64,000 bases of DNA from Fischerella sp. PCC 9605 (GTDB taxonomy: Bacteria > Cyanobacteriota > Cyanobacteriia > Cyanobacteriales > Nostocaceae): NCBI RefSeq assembly GCF_000517105.1, contig NZ_KI912148.1, forward strand, positions 1,420,518 to 1,484,517, read 5' to 3'. A model generated the notes under the pieces. That model was not told the DNA's origin. It worked only from the letters and a program-made list of their open reading frames with translations, and searched no databases. Below, in pieces: positions 1 through 10,101 of this stretch; within the stretch, counting starts at the first letter, position 1; every line of letters starts with the position of its first letter. The position numbers and the translations under genes were made by a program.

Positions 1-78
1 GAGCTTCACAACGCAAGCGATAGCATATCTTAACACGTCGGCACAGGCGAATATATTAAAGTTCAAGGGAAATATGCG

Positions 79-2250
79 ATGGCAACCCCAATTGTGAGGA
101 GAAGTAGCGATCAACCTAGTTCCAGTCAGTCAAATGAACCGGGAAAACTCAACTCACTGCCTCTAGTAACTAGGCGTATTGCTGCTTGGGCAACAGAAAT
201 GACACTGGTAGTTGTCAGTGGGTTGATTCCTTACAGTCTTGGCACGTATCTGAATACTAGAAGTGATTTGAACCGAGTACCATTAAACCCCGTATTAATA
301 GTAACAGAAAGAGAAATCGCCCGCCCCTTAGCTCTACCTGTTAGCTATGGCACTCGAAACGTCGCATGGCCGACAAATTTTTTATGGACAGTAGCCATAC
401 TAGCGCCTCTGACACTCTCTGGTTGGCAATTGCTTCTACTCGCCAAAACAGGTAGCACCTTTCCCAAACGCTGGTTTGGGGTTCGGGTTGTCAACTCTCA
501 AGGCCAGCCGCCTGGTTTGGGAGCAGTTTTGATGCGAGAAGTAATTGGTCGTTGGACTTTGTCCTTGTCTGTGGCTTACACACTCTGGCGCTACAGCCCA
601 GCCTTTCCTAACTTGGGTGTTTTGACAGTCTTGGCTGGTTTGATGATACTGGCAGAAGGGACGGGCTTTTCATCACCAAAAGGGCGACGGGCCTTGCATG
701 ACCGTTTGGCAGGTACTTACGCCATAGATGCGACTAAACCGTTTAAACCTTCACAACTGCGAGAAAAAAAGCCGGAACAATCGCAGTGGAACGAAGAAGG
801 AGATGAAGATGCAGCGATCGCATCTGTTGTGATCACACCATCACAAACCACTCAACCACCTTCAAATCTGTGGAGGCGATTGCCGCTAAATCCAAGTATG
901 GCGCTGCTTGGGTTAGCACTGTTGAGTATGGCTGGTGTATTAATAACTTTAGTCGGTACTCAAGTCTACATTCAAACTCAGCAAAATCGACGGGCATTAG
1001 AGCAGCGTAACAGCCAACAATTCCTCACACTCGTCCAACAATTAAGTCCCAACTCTGGCGCTAGCAATGAAGAACGCCGCAGTGCCATTTTGGCTATGGG
1101 TACTCTCAACGATCCACAGGCAACTCAATATCTTGTGGATCTGCTGGCTAAAGAAACTGACCCCAGCTTAGTAGGTACAATTGAGCAGGCTTTAGCAAAT
1201 ATCGGTCTCCCAGCCCTACCCGATTTAAAAAGTATGAATCAGTCTCTGGCTGGCGATTTGGAGTCTATAGGCACTAACCCATCTCCAGAGAGGGAATTGC
1301 GACAAAAGCGGTTGCAAAATAACCAACGGGTAATTAATAAGATTATTGAGGTCAATAGTGGTAAACTCAACAATTTTGATCTCAGCCGCGTCCAATTGTC
1401 TCAAAGCGTTTCCAAAGAACGTCCTTTATTCAACTTAGTATTAGAAAAAGTTGATTTATCGGGAGTCAATTTTAAAGGCGCGAATCTATCCTTTGCTAGT
1501 TTTAAGGGTAGCAGTTTCCGGGGAGTCGGTGAAGATGGACGCTGGGATACCTTCGACGATCAGATAGCAGATTTGAGCGGCGCTCAGATCAAACAAGCCA
1601 ATCTCAACGATACTAATCTCAGTCGCGTTTTAATGGTTCGCACAGACTTGAGCCGCGCTACCCTCAAAGGGGCCAACTTAGCCAATGCACGTCTGGTTAA
1701 TGCTAACCTCAGCAGCGCTCAGTTAATGGGAACCGATGTGCGCGGTGCCATCTTAGAAAATGCTAGCTTGACTGGGGCAGATTTAAGTGAAGCTATATTT
1801 AACGATGCTAACTTGTATGCTGCTCGCTTAGGACGCGTAATTGCGATCGCCACCCAATTGTCCTTTGCCAACTTAAGCAAAACTGACTGGCAAGGGGCAG
1901 ACCTATCAGGAGCAAATTTAGCTCGTGCAGATCTAAGCAATGCTAACCTGAGTGCAACTCGCATGACAAATGCGAATTTGAACTCTGCCAATTTGGAGGG
2001 TGCGAACTTCCGTAATGCCGACCTCAGCCTTGCAGATTTACGGGGAGCAAATTTGACAGGCACTGATTTTCAAGGGACTATTTTCTTCCCCGCCAAACAA
2101 GATCCTGCCGATCAATTTGTCCAAACACCAACACTAGGTTCACAATCTGCTGTAGTCAAAGGAGCTGATTTTAGCCAAACGAAAAATTTAGATGCCAAAC
2201 AATTGGCTTACATTTGTACTCAAGGTGGTATCCATCCCCGTTGTCCCTAA
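79..2250 (+). CDS. RDD domain / pentapeptide-repeat membrane protein
   Basis: This is a 723-residue inner-membrane protein. Residues about 27-217 form an RDD domain: several hydrophobic segments ending in the family signature GRRALHDRLAGT. A further membrane segment lies near 270-297. A HEAT-like helical stretch at about 330-375 follows, and about 450-680 is a long run of pentapeptide repeats of the A(D/N)LxX type, which fold as a right-handed quadrilateral beta-helix. RDD plus pentapeptide fusions are a known cyanobacterial architecture without an assigned function; a membrane-anchored scaffold is inference. The start is the first ATG in the frame. Minus-strand reading frames inside the pentapeptide region are shadows of the repeat. 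Confidence 0.85.
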   Translation: MATPIVRRSSDQPSSSQSNEPGKLNSLPLVTRRIAAWATEMTLVVVSGLIPYSLGTYLNTRSDLNRVPLNPVLIVTEREIARPLALPVSYGTRNVAWPTNFLWTVAILAPLTLSGWQLLLLAKTGSTFPKRWFGVRVVNSQGQPPGLGAVLMREVIGRWTLSLSVAYTLWRYSPAFPNLGVLTVLAGLMILAEGTGFSSPKGRRALHDRLAGTYAIDATKPFKPSQLREKKPEQSQWNEEGDEDAAIASVVITPSQTTQPPSNLWRRLPLNPSMALLGLALLSMAGVLITLVGTQVYIQTQQNRRALEQRNSQQFLTLVQQLSPNSGASNEERRSAILAMGTLNDPQATQYLVDLLAKETDPSLVGTIEQALANIGLPALPDLKSMNQSLAGDLESIGTNPSPERELRQKRLQNNQRVINKIIEVNSGKLNNFDLSRVQLSQSVSKERPLFNLVLEKVDLSGVNFKGANLSFASFKGSSFRGVGEDGRWDTFDDQIADLSGAQIKQANLNDTNLSRVLMVRTDLSRATLKGANLANARLVNANLSSAQLMGTDVRGAILENASLTGADLSEAIFNDANLYAARLGRVIAIATQLSFANLSKTDWQGADLSGANLARADLSNANLSATRMTNANLNSANLEGANFRNADLSLADLRGANLTGTDFQGTIFFPAKQDPADQFVQTPTLGSQSAVVKGADFSQTKNLDAKQLAYICTQGGIHPRCP

Positions 2251-2254
2251 GATT

Positions 2255-2375
2255 GAGTGGGGAGATGGGGAGAGTGGGAGAGGGGGAGAGTGGAAGAATA
2301 ACTACCATCAACTACTAACCACTAACTACTAACCACTAACTACTAACCAACAACCAACAACCAACAACCAACAAA
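2255..2375. repeat. heptamer-type low-complexity repeat module
   Basis: A G-rich stretch built on GGGAGAGTGGG-like units is followed by tandem heptamers of the kind CTAACCA/CTAACTA and then CAACCAA. It fills the spacer between two plus-strand genes. The same two-part module recurs at about 21.84, 30.44 and 63.34 kb. Confidence 0.8.
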
Positions 2376-2399
2376 ATTATGGTGTGAGGAGAGTCAGGA

Positions 2400-2891
2400 A
2401 TGAAGCGTCTAAAGTATTTAGTCTCAGTACTTTTGGCTAGTTCACTTTTGAGTTTGACCCAATTTACCCAACCAGCAGATGCTCAAGCAGCATATGGTAG
2501 CTATGTTGGTATTGGCCCAGCAATTGGTTTTGCTGATGGTGGTCAACTTGGAGGCGTTGTTGCCTTTCGTTACAAACTTCTAGAATCACCAATTTCTTTC
2601 CGTGGTCAAGCCTTCTTCGGTAATAATATAGCGCTTGTGCCAACGGTTTCCTACGACTTCCCCCTCAACTGGCAAACTGACACTTACTTGGGAGCTGGGT
2701 TTATTTTTGCTGGCGGGGATACACCTTCTCCTGTTGGCAACAAAATCGGCTTTGCCTTACAACCAGGCATTGATTATGTTGTACCTCACAGCAATGCCGT
2801 TCTTTTTGGCAACGCGATTATTGGCTTTGACGCCTTGCGTGATGGCGGCACTACTTTTTCTTTGCAAGGTGGTGTTGGTTTGAGATTTTAA
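2400..2891 (+). CDS. small exported beta-rich protein, possible outer-membrane barrel
   Basis: This is a 163-residue hypothetical protein. Residues 1-30 are a classical signal peptide (Lys/Arg start, hydrophobic core, cleavage near ADAQA). The mature part is rich in Gly, Phe and alternating polar/hydrophobic residues, and ends in GGVGLRF with a terminal Phe, as outer-membrane beta-barrel proteins do. A GAGGAG ribosome-binding site sits about nine bases before the ATG. A strong hairpin terminator follows, so the gene is probably monocistronic at its 3' end. No enzymatic motif is visible. The barrel assignment is inference from composition and the C-terminal Phe. Confidence 0.75.
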   Translation: MKRLKYLVSVLLASSLLSLTQFTQPADAQAAYGSYVGIGPAIGFADGGQLGGVVAFRYKLLESPISFRGQAFFGNNIALVPTVSYDFPLNWQTDTYLGAGFIFAGGDTPSPVGNKIGFALQPGIDYVVPHSNAVLFGNAIIGFDALRDGGTTFSLQGGVGLRF

Positions 2892-2920
2892 TAAGTAAGT
2901 TAAATATATTATCATCTCAC

Positions 2921-2949
2921 TCCCATGTCTTGGAAGCATGGGATTTTTT
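2921..2949 (+). terminator. Rho-independent terminator
   Basis: A 7-bp perfect stem (TCCCATG/CATGGGA) with a nine-base loop is followed immediately by TTTTTT. It lies 30 bases after the stop of the small exported protein. Confidence 0.85.
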
Positions 2950-3072
2950 AATAAAAGCCAGAGACTCTAATTCTTCCCTGTTAAGAGTTCACTATTCTCC
3001 GTTTCCTATTCCCCGATCCCCGATCCCCAATCCCTATTTTCAAGACATAAGGAAAATTGTATTCTTAATTTC

Positions 3073-4455
3073 CTATTCTCGATTGTGAGGAATTTTAACA
3101 GTAAATATTGTTCCAAACCCTACTTCACTTTCTACAGAAATTTCTCCTTGGTGGAGTTCCACGCATTTCTTGACAACTGCTAATCCCAGACCAGTACCAA
3201 CTATATTTTCCACATTTTGGCATCGATAGAATGGCTCATAAATATTTTGCTGCTCTTGTTGTGGAATACCTATTCCTTCATCTTTAACTTGGAAAATAGT
3301 AGCCTCTTGTTCACAATTTACAATTAAGTATATGTTGCCTCCTTGAGGTGAATATTTAATCGCATTTAATAGCAAGTTGCTGAGGATTGAATATAACAGC
3401 TTTTCATCTATTTGTGTACGAAAAAACCGACCATTTTTGATAAATTTTATTGCAGGTAGTTTTATATGAAAAAGCTGTAAATCTTCTAGTAGATTCAAGC
3501 AAAAACTTTCTATATTAATAAATTGAGGATTGAAATCTAATTTCCCTGCTTCTGCTCTAGTTAAAGTCAATAAGTCTGTTATTAGTTGATTCATTAACTT
3601 AGCGGAAGATTGAATTCTATATAGATTTTTTAATTGAGTAGAATCAACCAATTCCTGAAGAATTTCTTTTAGTAGTTGAGATGAAAGTAAAATCACACTC
3701 AAAGGTGTACGAAATTCATGAGAAATCATTGAAAAGAGGCGAAGTTTAAGTTCGCTTAATTCTTTTTCCTGAGCAAGTGAACGTTCGAGTTCTTCATATT
3801 TTTCGCGTTTTACCCATTGACGATAAAGTATAAAACATAAACTAGAAACCACGACAAAACTTAAAATTGTGCCAAGTATCTCAATGATTGTTCTAGAATG
3901 AATACTGTACTGAGATTGTTGAAGGCAGATTCTGAGATAACGTTTTTCTTCTGCTTTTATCTCTGCTAGAACATTGAGAATTTTTTCTCTAAGATTAACA
4001 CTTTTTTCGGTAATTAAGCCTTGAGCTTGAAATGCTAATTTATCTTTCTGATAAAGTTGTATTGATTGCTCAAACAAAGCCAATCTTTGATTTACTAGGG
4101 AGTTAAGCAGCGCCAATCGCTGTTGCTGATTAGAACTAGTATGTATTTGATGTTGGAGTGCGCTGATTTCAGACTGCATGTTTTTGACAGCATTCTGATG
4201 GCGTTCTAATTCTTGTCTACTTCCGAAAAAGATATATCCTCGTCGCCCCGACTCTGCAACTGTCATAGCAGCATAGAAATCCGTCAGTGTATTAAGAGTT
4301 TCATAGGTATGTTGCACCCTATTAGCACTTTCTCTGATTTCAATTGTGTTCTTATATGAAGCGAAACTGACTAGCCCCATCAGCAGCAGGGTTACGCAAA
4401 ACCCTCCAGCTATCCATTTTCCTTGGAGAGACCACTTCATAAATTGCTGAGTCAT
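3073..4455 (-). CDS. CHASE3-type sensor histidine kinase
   Basis: This is a membrane-bound two-component kinase. With the ATG at 4455 it has 460 residues: membrane segment 12-33, a helical extracytoplasmic sensor of CHASE3 type about 35-180 (with the AESGRRGYI stretch common in that family), second membrane segment about 190-211, a HisKA domain with phospho-acceptor His246 in SHEFRTPL, and an HATPase domain with N-box LLLNAIKYSP, G1 DEGIGIP and G2 GTGLGLA. The frame stays open upstream to a TTG at 4605, but that extension is unlike the family, so the ATG is preferred. A response regulator starts on the opposite strand and is the likely partner. The signal sensed is unknown. Confidence 0.9.
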   Translation of the reverse strand: MTQQFMKWSLQGKWIAGGFCVTLLLMGLVSFASYKNTIEIRESANRVQHTYETLNTLTDFYAAMTVAESGRRGYIFFGSRQELERHQNAVKNMQSEISALQHQIHTSSNQQQRLALLNSLVNQRLALFEQSIQLYQKDKLAFQAQGLITEKSVNLREKILNVLAEIKAEEKRYLRICLQQSQYSIHSRTIIEILGTILSFVVVSSLCFILYRQWVKREKYEELERSLAQEKELSELKLRLFSMISHEFRTPLSVILLSSQLLKEILQELVDSTQLKNLYRIQSSAKLMNQLITDLLTLTRAEAGKLDFNPQFINIESFCLNLLEDLQLFHIKLPAIKFIKNGRFFRTQIDEKLLYSILSNLLLNAIKYSPQGGNIYLIVNCEQEATIFQVKDEGIGIPQQEQQNIYEPFYRCQNVENIVGTGLGLAVVKKCVELHQGEISVESEVGFGTIFTVKIPHNRE

Positions 4456-4825
4456 CGATTTGGTAGGAGAAGAGGTTGTCTCATCGTTATCTATCCGTAG
4501 CCGTAGCACGCCAGTAAGAAGACAGGAAAGTAAAAGAACGATCCCTCTTTTATAACTTTCTTCGGGTAAAAATCTATAATCCTTGCTACATAAGCTTTTC
4601 GTCAAAAAGCTATGATTTTGAGATTTGGAACGGAAATAAACGCTTAAACCCGCTTTCCATATGAGGTTTAAAAATTACGTTCGATTTTTTTCCAGAGTGA
4701 TGGAAGGGCGATGAGTAGGGTAAAAGTAAGATGTCATGATAAAGTCAAATAACCTTCGTTCTGCTCCTCTCTACCCGAACAAGAGTATCGCAACCTTTGT
4801 GTTATAGTGTCTTGGTGGTTACTTT

Positions 4826-5518
4826 ATGCGTATTCTGGTAGTTGAAGATGATACCCAGTTAGCGGAGGTGCTGTCAGAGGCTTTAACTAGACGTCAGTAT
4901 GTAGTAGATGTTGCTAGAGATGGAGAAGCCGCTTGGAATTCGGTTGAATTAATGAAGTACGATCTAATCATTTTGGACGTAACGCTGCCAAAGTTAGATG
5001 GTATCCGCTTTTGCCAACGTTTACGCACCATCCAAGCAAGCAATCCAGCACATCGTAACTCTGCTGTACCCGTGTTGATGCTAACAGCCCGCGACACGGT
5101 AGCAGATAAGATTACTGGACTAGATGCAGGAGCAGATGATTATGTGGTGAAGCCATTTGACCTAGAAGAGTTAATGGCTCGCATACGTGCTTTGCTCAGA
5201 CGCGGAAGTTCTGCAACCACATTGAGTTTACACTGGGAGAGTTTGCTCCTCAATCCGAGTACGTACGAGGCTACTTACGATGGTGAACCTCTAACGTTGA
5301 CCCCCAAAGAATATGCCATTTTGGAGTTACTGGTTGCCAATGGCAGACGGGTGTTAAGCCGTTCCAGTATTATTGAGCAAGTTTGGCCTATGGACGACCC
5401 ACCGGTTGAGGAAACTGTTAGATCTCACATCAAATCCCTCAGGCAAAAACTTAAAGCCTTAGGTGCTCCTGAAGATTTTATAGAAACGGTTCATGGACTG
5501 GGCTATCGCCTCAAGTAA
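4826..5518 (+). CDS. OmpR/PhoB-family response regulator
   Basis: This 230-residue DNA-binding regulator has a receiver domain at 1-125 with the acidic pocket EDD at 7-9, phospho-acceptor Asp51 (LIILDV) and the conserved Lys in DYVVKPFD. A winged-helix C-terminal domain ends in the typical ETVHGLGYRLK. It is divergent from the histidine kinase with a spacer of about 370 bases from the preferred kinase start, so the two could share regulation and are the obvious cognate pair. Which genes it controls cannot be read from the sequence. Confidence 0.92.
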   Translation: MRILVVEDDTQLAEVLSEALTRRQYVVDVARDGEAAWNSVELMKYDLIILDVTLPKLDGIRFCQRLRTIQASNPAHRNSAVPVLMLTARDTVADKITGLDAGADDYVVKPFDLEELMARIRALLRRGSSATTLSLHWESLLLNPSTYEATYDGEPLTLTPKEYAILELLVANGRRVLSRSSIIEQVWPMDDPPVEETVRSHIKSLRQKLKALGAPEDFIETVHGLGYRLK

Positions 5519-5675
5519 ATAAATAAGTATTTTTATCATCTTACCTTACTCCACAATTTCTGCACAAATTCTGCATGGAGATTGCATGTGTAGGTTTTAT
5601 ATTCTTCAGATACAGGAGGCGAATGCTAACAGTAAACCCATTTTGCAATAGTCTAGTTAGGTTAGAAAGTTGTGG

Positions 5676-6223
5676 ATGAAATTGAAGCAGTCTTATCATG
5701 GCTGGTTGATTGAAGTGATACCAGTGTCAACAGGATATTTATTTCAATGTTGGATGCCAGATGAGAAGACTGGATTCAGCGATCGCAAAAAATTTATCCC
5801 ACCTTCGCTCAAGCTTTCACAGCAGCTAAGAAACGGGCAGATTTGGAAACTGTTAGTCTGGCGCTAATCCATTTTCTCAACCAATCTTACCAGCCGTGTG
5901 ATCTTAGCCCCAATGAATATGCGGCTTTGGAAACTTCTATTTTCGACTTTGTTAAACAAGCCAGTAGAACTCAAATGCAAAACTCTTCAACATTGCAAAT
6001 GGACAGCCGAATTCTGTGTTTTTACAAAAACACGACTAGTCAGATTCAAATCGCTCGAATCTCAAACATTGGCAAATATTGTTTCGAGCAAATTGTCTTT
6101 CCCGGAGAAAAAATGTTATTTGAAGCTGTTCCCGAGGCTGAACTAGAAATCCATATGGAGAGCACAACAGGTGGAATATTAGCAAATAAAATTCTTTGCT
6201 CCAATCTACAGGTATGCGGATAA
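5676..6223 (+). pseudogene. conserved hypothetical protein gene with a -1 frameshift
   Basis: Two overlapping reading frames join into one protein. The first frame reads MKLKQSYHGWLIEVI and onward to DRKKF; the second continues as PTFAQAFTAAKKRADLETV and runs to the stop at 6221-6223. The switch lies in the A6T3 run at about 5792-5802. Restoring one T there, or slipping back one base on the A run, gives a continuous protein of about 182 residues. Without correction the first frame stops at 5867. It could be a real mutation, a sequencing indel in the homopolymer, or programmed slippage. The function of the family is not recognised. Confidence 0.6.
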
Positions 6224-6330
6224 TGAAAAATATCCTCAATCAAATCCTAAATTCGTTCGATTGTCAAGAAACTGAAGAAGTCGCATCTACGTACTATCGC
6301 GGTTCAGGAAGGGCTGCACATCCCCTGTGA
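6223..6330 (+). CDS. tiny ORF coupled to the frameshifted gene
   Basis: A 35-codon frame starts in a TAATG overlap with the preceding stop and would therefore be translationally coupled. Its product begins MKNILNQILNSF and contains a polar stretch. It overlaps the end of the convergent epimerase gene by 27 bases, so it may be the truncated start of a longer gene lost in this genome. There is no recognised domain; a chance frame is possible. Confidence 0.3.
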   Translation: MKNILNQILNSFDCQETEEVASTYYRGSGRAAHPL

Positions 6331-7293
6331 TAAAAACCAATCTACAGCATTCTGGAGAGCCACAGTTAAGGAAGATTGGGGTAAACCCAATTCTCGTACA
6401 GCTTTTGAGGCATCATAGTACATAGTTTGCGTTGCCATACGCACACCATCTAAGGGAACGGATGGCGGTTTGCCAAGCTGGGCAAGGATTTTTTCATCAA
6501 ACCAGGCAACGCTAAGGGGCAACCAAGCAGGTATACCATTTTTGGGGGCATCCAAACCTGTTATTAGGGCAAGTTCATCAAGTAGTTGTTTCAAGCTAAG
6601 GTTTTGGTTTCCCAGGATGTATCTTTCCCCAGATCTTCCTCGTTGCAAAGCCAACAAATGTCCCCAAGCCACATCACGCACATCAATAAAATTCAGTCCT
6701 GTCTGCATATAAAAAGGCATTTGCCGTCGCAAAAACCGCAGAATTATATCTCCTGTTGGCGTCGGTTTAATATCCCAAGCCCCAATTGGACTGGCAGGAT
6801 TAACCACAACTACATCCTGACCATTACGAGCTGCTTGCATAGCTTCTTGCTCAGCGAGAAACTTAGACTTTTTATAATGACCGACAAGTTTCTCTAAAGG
6901 ACTTTGATAAGTTTCATCTACAGCTGTACCAGCCGCACCCACTCCAATCGCAGCAACAGAACTGGTGTAGACAGTCTTTTCAATCCCAGCCTTTTGAGCA
7001 GATGTCAGTACGTTGCGCGTACCTAGCACATTATTTTGGTAAAGCGCTTCCCGGTCTTTTTGCCAAAGGGAATAGTGGGCGGCGACATGAAACACGTATT
7101 GGCAACCAAGCATCTGTTGCCATAATTCTGGGTCATTTAGATCGCCGTTGACTAACTCCACATCTAAATTTTGCAGGTTGTCTAGTCGGCTAGAAGCACG
7201 TACCAAGGCTCTGACGGTGTATCCTTCTTGCAAGAGCAACCGCACCAAGTTAGCACCAACAAAACCAGTTCCACCCGTAACAAATACACGCAT
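6304..7293 (-). CDS. hpnA: hopanoid-associated sugar epimerase (HpnA-like SDR)
   Basis: This 329-residue NAD(P)-dependent extended SDR has a Rossmann motif GGTGFVG near its N-terminus, YxxxK (YKKSK) for catalysis, and the closely spaced HVAAHYSLW and VVVNPASPIGAWD stretches that I associate with the HpnA family. The frame is open upstream to 7380, but MRVFVTGGTG at 7293 is the natural start. It begins four bases after the stop of the RND exporter gene, so the two are almost certainly co-transcribed. HpnA proteins are encoded with hopanoid biosynthesis genes in many bacteria; the exact substrate is unsettled. The family call is recognition, not a search. Confidence 0.8.
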   Translation of the reverse strand: MRVFVTGGTGFVGANLVRLLLQEGYTVRALVRASSRLDNLQNLDVELVNGDLNDPELWQQMLGCQYVFHVAAHYSLWQKDREALYQNNVLGTRNVLTSAQKAGIEKTVYTSSVAAIGVGAAGTAVDETYQSPLEKLVGHYKKSKFLAEQEAMQAARNGQDVVVVNPASPIGAWDIKPTPTGDIILRFLRRQMPFYMQTGLNFIDVRDVAWGHLLALQRGRSGERYILGNQNLSLKQLLDELALITGLDAPKNGIPAWLPLSVAWFDEKILAQLGKPPSVPLDGVRMATQTMYYDASKAVRELGLPQSSLTVALQNAVDWFLSQGMCSPS

Positions 7294-7297
7294 TAAT

Positions 7298-10018
7298 TTA
7301 CCCCCCATCACCCCATCTCCCCTTCTTCTTAAAGCGGGGAAACCAGTCATCCAAATAGGTGTACACCACTGGCACAACAATCAAACTCAGCACAGTGGAA
7401 CTAACCAACCCGCCAGCAATAGCCACAGCCATTGGCGATCGCAATTCCGAACCTGCACCCAAGCCCAAGGCGATCGGTAGCATTCCTAAAATTGTCGAGG
7501 CTGTTGTCATTAAAATTGGTCGCAGACGCACTGGCCCGGCTTTGAGAATTGCCTCTGTACGGTTTAATCCCGACTTACGCAATTGATTTATGCAATCTAC
7601 AATCAAGATGGCATTTTTGGTAGCTAACCCCAGCAAAAAGACAAAGCCGATCAGCGATATCATGCCAAAGTCACTCTTGGTGATGACTAATGCCAACATC
7701 GCTCCTATTAGTGCCAAAGGCAAAGAAATGGCGATTACCAAGGGATCTATCCAACTTTGGAACAGGGAAATCAATACGACGACAATGCATAATGCCGATA
7801 AAGTCAGAGTCGTGCCGAAACTAGCAAAAACTTCGCTACTCCGTTCAGAGTATCCTCCCAAATCCAAGGAAACATCGGCAGGCAAAACAGCTTTAGCTTC
7901 GGCTACTAATTTATCCGTAGCATCACCTAAAGGCAAATTCTGACCCAGGTTGGCACGAATATAAACTACTCGTTTATTATTCAAGCGTTCGATTTGAAAA
8001 ACTGTTTGTTGTGGATTTGTGGCACCTGTAACAGTGACATCAACAAATCCAGGCAATTTTTGAATGCGCTGTTTAATTGTCTCGGCGGTTGTACTCAAAG
8101 TATTGATATCATTGCCCCGCAAAGCTACTTCTAAGGGTTTTTGAGCGCCAGAATCGACGAATTGAATATCTTCAACGCTAATGTTAACACCTGGAAGTTG
8201 GGGTAAAGAGGAACGGAACTGGTCTTGTAGTTCCGAGGTTGTGATTGTGCGATCGCTTTTTAATTTAACGTAGAGCTTGCCTTTATTTATTTCTCCCTCG
8301 CGAGAACCCACAATTGTAAAAACAGTTTCTACTTCTGGTGATTTTCTAACTACCTCTTCTATTTTTTTGGCTGCATCAAAAGAATTATTTAAAGGATTGG
8401 AAATTGAATACAGGGAACCGAAAGACTCGCTTTCTATAGGACTTGTGAATAAATCATTAGTTAAATTATCTGTTGTTCCTTGCCCTGGTTCTGATAAATT
8501 CGGTAAGGGAGTAGTAAAAACTATATTGAATTCACCACGGTCTAGTTTAGGAATAAACCCCTTAGGAACAAGTGGAATTAAAGCTATGCCTGCTACAAAA
8601 CTTAGCACGGCTAAACCTATAACTATGCTGCGGTGACTCAGTGACCAACTCAGTAAGTTTCGGTAAGATTGGGCAAAATTCGACCATGTTTTTCGTTCTT
8701 TGCGTTGGGAACGCGAGGATGGAGGTTTTAACCAATAAATAGCCAAAACAGGCGATAAAGTCCGGGCAATGAGCATGGAAGCTAGCATTGCAGCTGAGAC
8801 AGTAATACCAAAGGGTTGGAAAAATTGACCAATTACCCCACCCATCAAACCTATCGGTAGAAACACTGCTACTGCTGTAAAGGTTGCTGCCGTAACTGTT
8901 AGCCCAATTTCATGAGTGCCTAAAAGGGCAGCTTGGCGGGGATGTTCTCCCTCTTCGACGTGCCGCATGATATTTTCCACATCTACGATCGCGTCGTCAA
9001 CAATACTGCCAATCACTAAAGCTAAAGCCAATAATGTGATTGTCTCTAGGTTGAAGCCAAATATGGCCATGACGATAAAAGTTGCTAACAAAGATGTGGG
9101 TATCGCCAGGGCAGAAATCACAGTCGCCCGCCAATTCCACAAAAAAGGAAAGATAACTAATACCGCCAAGACTATGGCTTCAATCAAAGCATCAATGGTG
9201 GCACGGGTAGCGTTACGAATATACTCTGATTGAGTAGCAGCCAGAGTGAGTTTAACATTTGGTAAGGCAGAGCGTAGCTGTTGCGCCTGGTTCTCCACCT
9301 CAGAAACCACTTCTAAAGTGTTGGCATCGCCGCGTTTAATTACCTGAACAGCCAGAGCATCTTTGCCGTTGAATCGCACTAATGTTGCGCCCTCTCGGGT
9401 AAGAGCAGCAGTTTGATTAGATGCTGGTGGGGGAGAAGATGCAACGGGAGCACCCAAAAGATCAACTCTTAGCACTCCTGGTTGTTGAGCTAAGGCAGGT
9501 ATAATTTTGTCTTTAGCTAACTTAGCTAAGTCTGTTAAATTTAGCGATTGACTCTCGATCGCATAGCTAATGGCAGCTGACTCGTTCAGTCGGATGGGAA
9601 TGGTTTTGAAAGTCGAGTCTTCTGGAAGAGAAGCTTGTTTTAACGCTGTTTCTGCTTTTTGTGTAGACTCCTCCAGGTTTGTGCCCACAAAAAAGGAGAG
9701 AATAACAACTGTTTGACCAGGATAAGTAGAGGAGCGGATTTTATCAAGTCCTTCCAGAGAGTTGAGACGCTGCTCTATCGGTTGGGTGAGCTTTGCCTCT
9801 GTATCCAAAGCAGTTGTCAGTGGGGCTGTAGCATTTACCACCACTACTGGAAAAGTAATATCTGGAAATAAAGCATACTTGAGGGTACTGAAAGCAAGTA
9901 TTCCCGCCATCATCACGGCAAGCCAAAAACCTACTGTCAGCCGAGGATGCTGAATCGCCAATTTAGAGAGATTGAAGCGCTCCCGTACAGACTGAGAGCG
10001 ATCAGGCTTTATCATCAT
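7298..10018 (-). CDS. RND-family efflux permease (HAE1-like, short)
   Basis: This is a 906-residue inner-membrane proton-driven exporter. A first membrane helix near residues 28-48 is followed by a periplasmic loop, a cluster of helices carrying the proton-relay Asp pair (GSIVDDAIVDVEN), a second periplasmic loop and a final helix cluster with the conserved Lys in LATKNAILIVD. Family members are usually about 1,030-1,050 residues, so the periplasmic porter/docking loops appear shortened. No adaptor or TolC gene is beside it. The epimerase gene follows after four bases. The cargo is unknown; a lipid or hopanoid-related cargo is only suggested by that neighbour. Confidence 0.88.
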   Translation of the reverse strand: MMIKPDRSQSVRERFNLSKLAIQHPRLTVGFWLAVMMAGILAFSTLKYALFPDITFPVVVVNATAPLTTALDTEAKLTQPIEQRLNSLEGLDKIRSSTYPGQTVVILSFFVGTNLEESTQKAETALKQASLPEDSTFKTIPIRLNESAAISYAIESQSLNLTDLAKLAKDKIIPALAQQPGVLRVDLLGAPVASSPPPASNQTAALTREGATLVRFNGKDALAVQVIKRGDANTLEVVSEVENQAQQLRSALPNVKLTLAATQSEYIRNATRATIDALIEAIVLAVLVIFPFLWNWRATVISALAIPTSLLATFIVMAIFGFNLETITLLALALVIGSIVDDAIVDVENIMRHVEEGEHPRQAALLGTHEIGLTVTAATFTAVAVFLPIGLMGGVIGQFFQPFGITVSAAMLASMLIARTLSPVLAIYWLKPPSSRSQRKERKTWSNFAQSYRNLLSWSLSHRSIVIGLAVLSFVAGIALIPLVPKGFIPKLDRGEFNIVFTTPLPNLSEPGQGTTDNLTNDLFTSPIESESFGSLYSISNPLNNSFDAAKKIEEVVRKSPEVETVFTIVGSREGEINKGKLYVKLKSDRTITTSELQDQFRSSLPQLPGVNISVEDIQFVDSGAQKPLEVALRGNDINTLSTTAETIKQRIQKLPGFVDVTVTGATNPQQTVFQIERLNNKRVVYIRANLGQNLPLGDATDKLVAEAKAVLPADVSLDLGGYSERSSEVFASFGTTLTLSALCIVVVLISLFQSWIDPLVIAISLPLALIGAMLALVITKSDFGMISLIGFVFLLGLATKNAILIVDCINQLRKSGLNRTEAILKAGPVRLRPILMTTASTILGMLPIALGLGAGSELRSPMAVAIAGGLVSSTVLSLIVVPVVYTYLDDWFPRFKKKGRWGDGG

Positions 10019-10101
10019 GACAGAGAGATTATCGCTTCTTTTCGATTTTAATTTTAATTACACTCCCTTAACAATTTAAATTAAAAGTAGCAATTTAAGT
10101 A

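Noticed and set aside
1719-2063. Minus-strand 114-codon frame within the pentapeptide region
   Set aside because: Shadow of the repetitive A(D/N)LxX coding sequence on the opposite strand.
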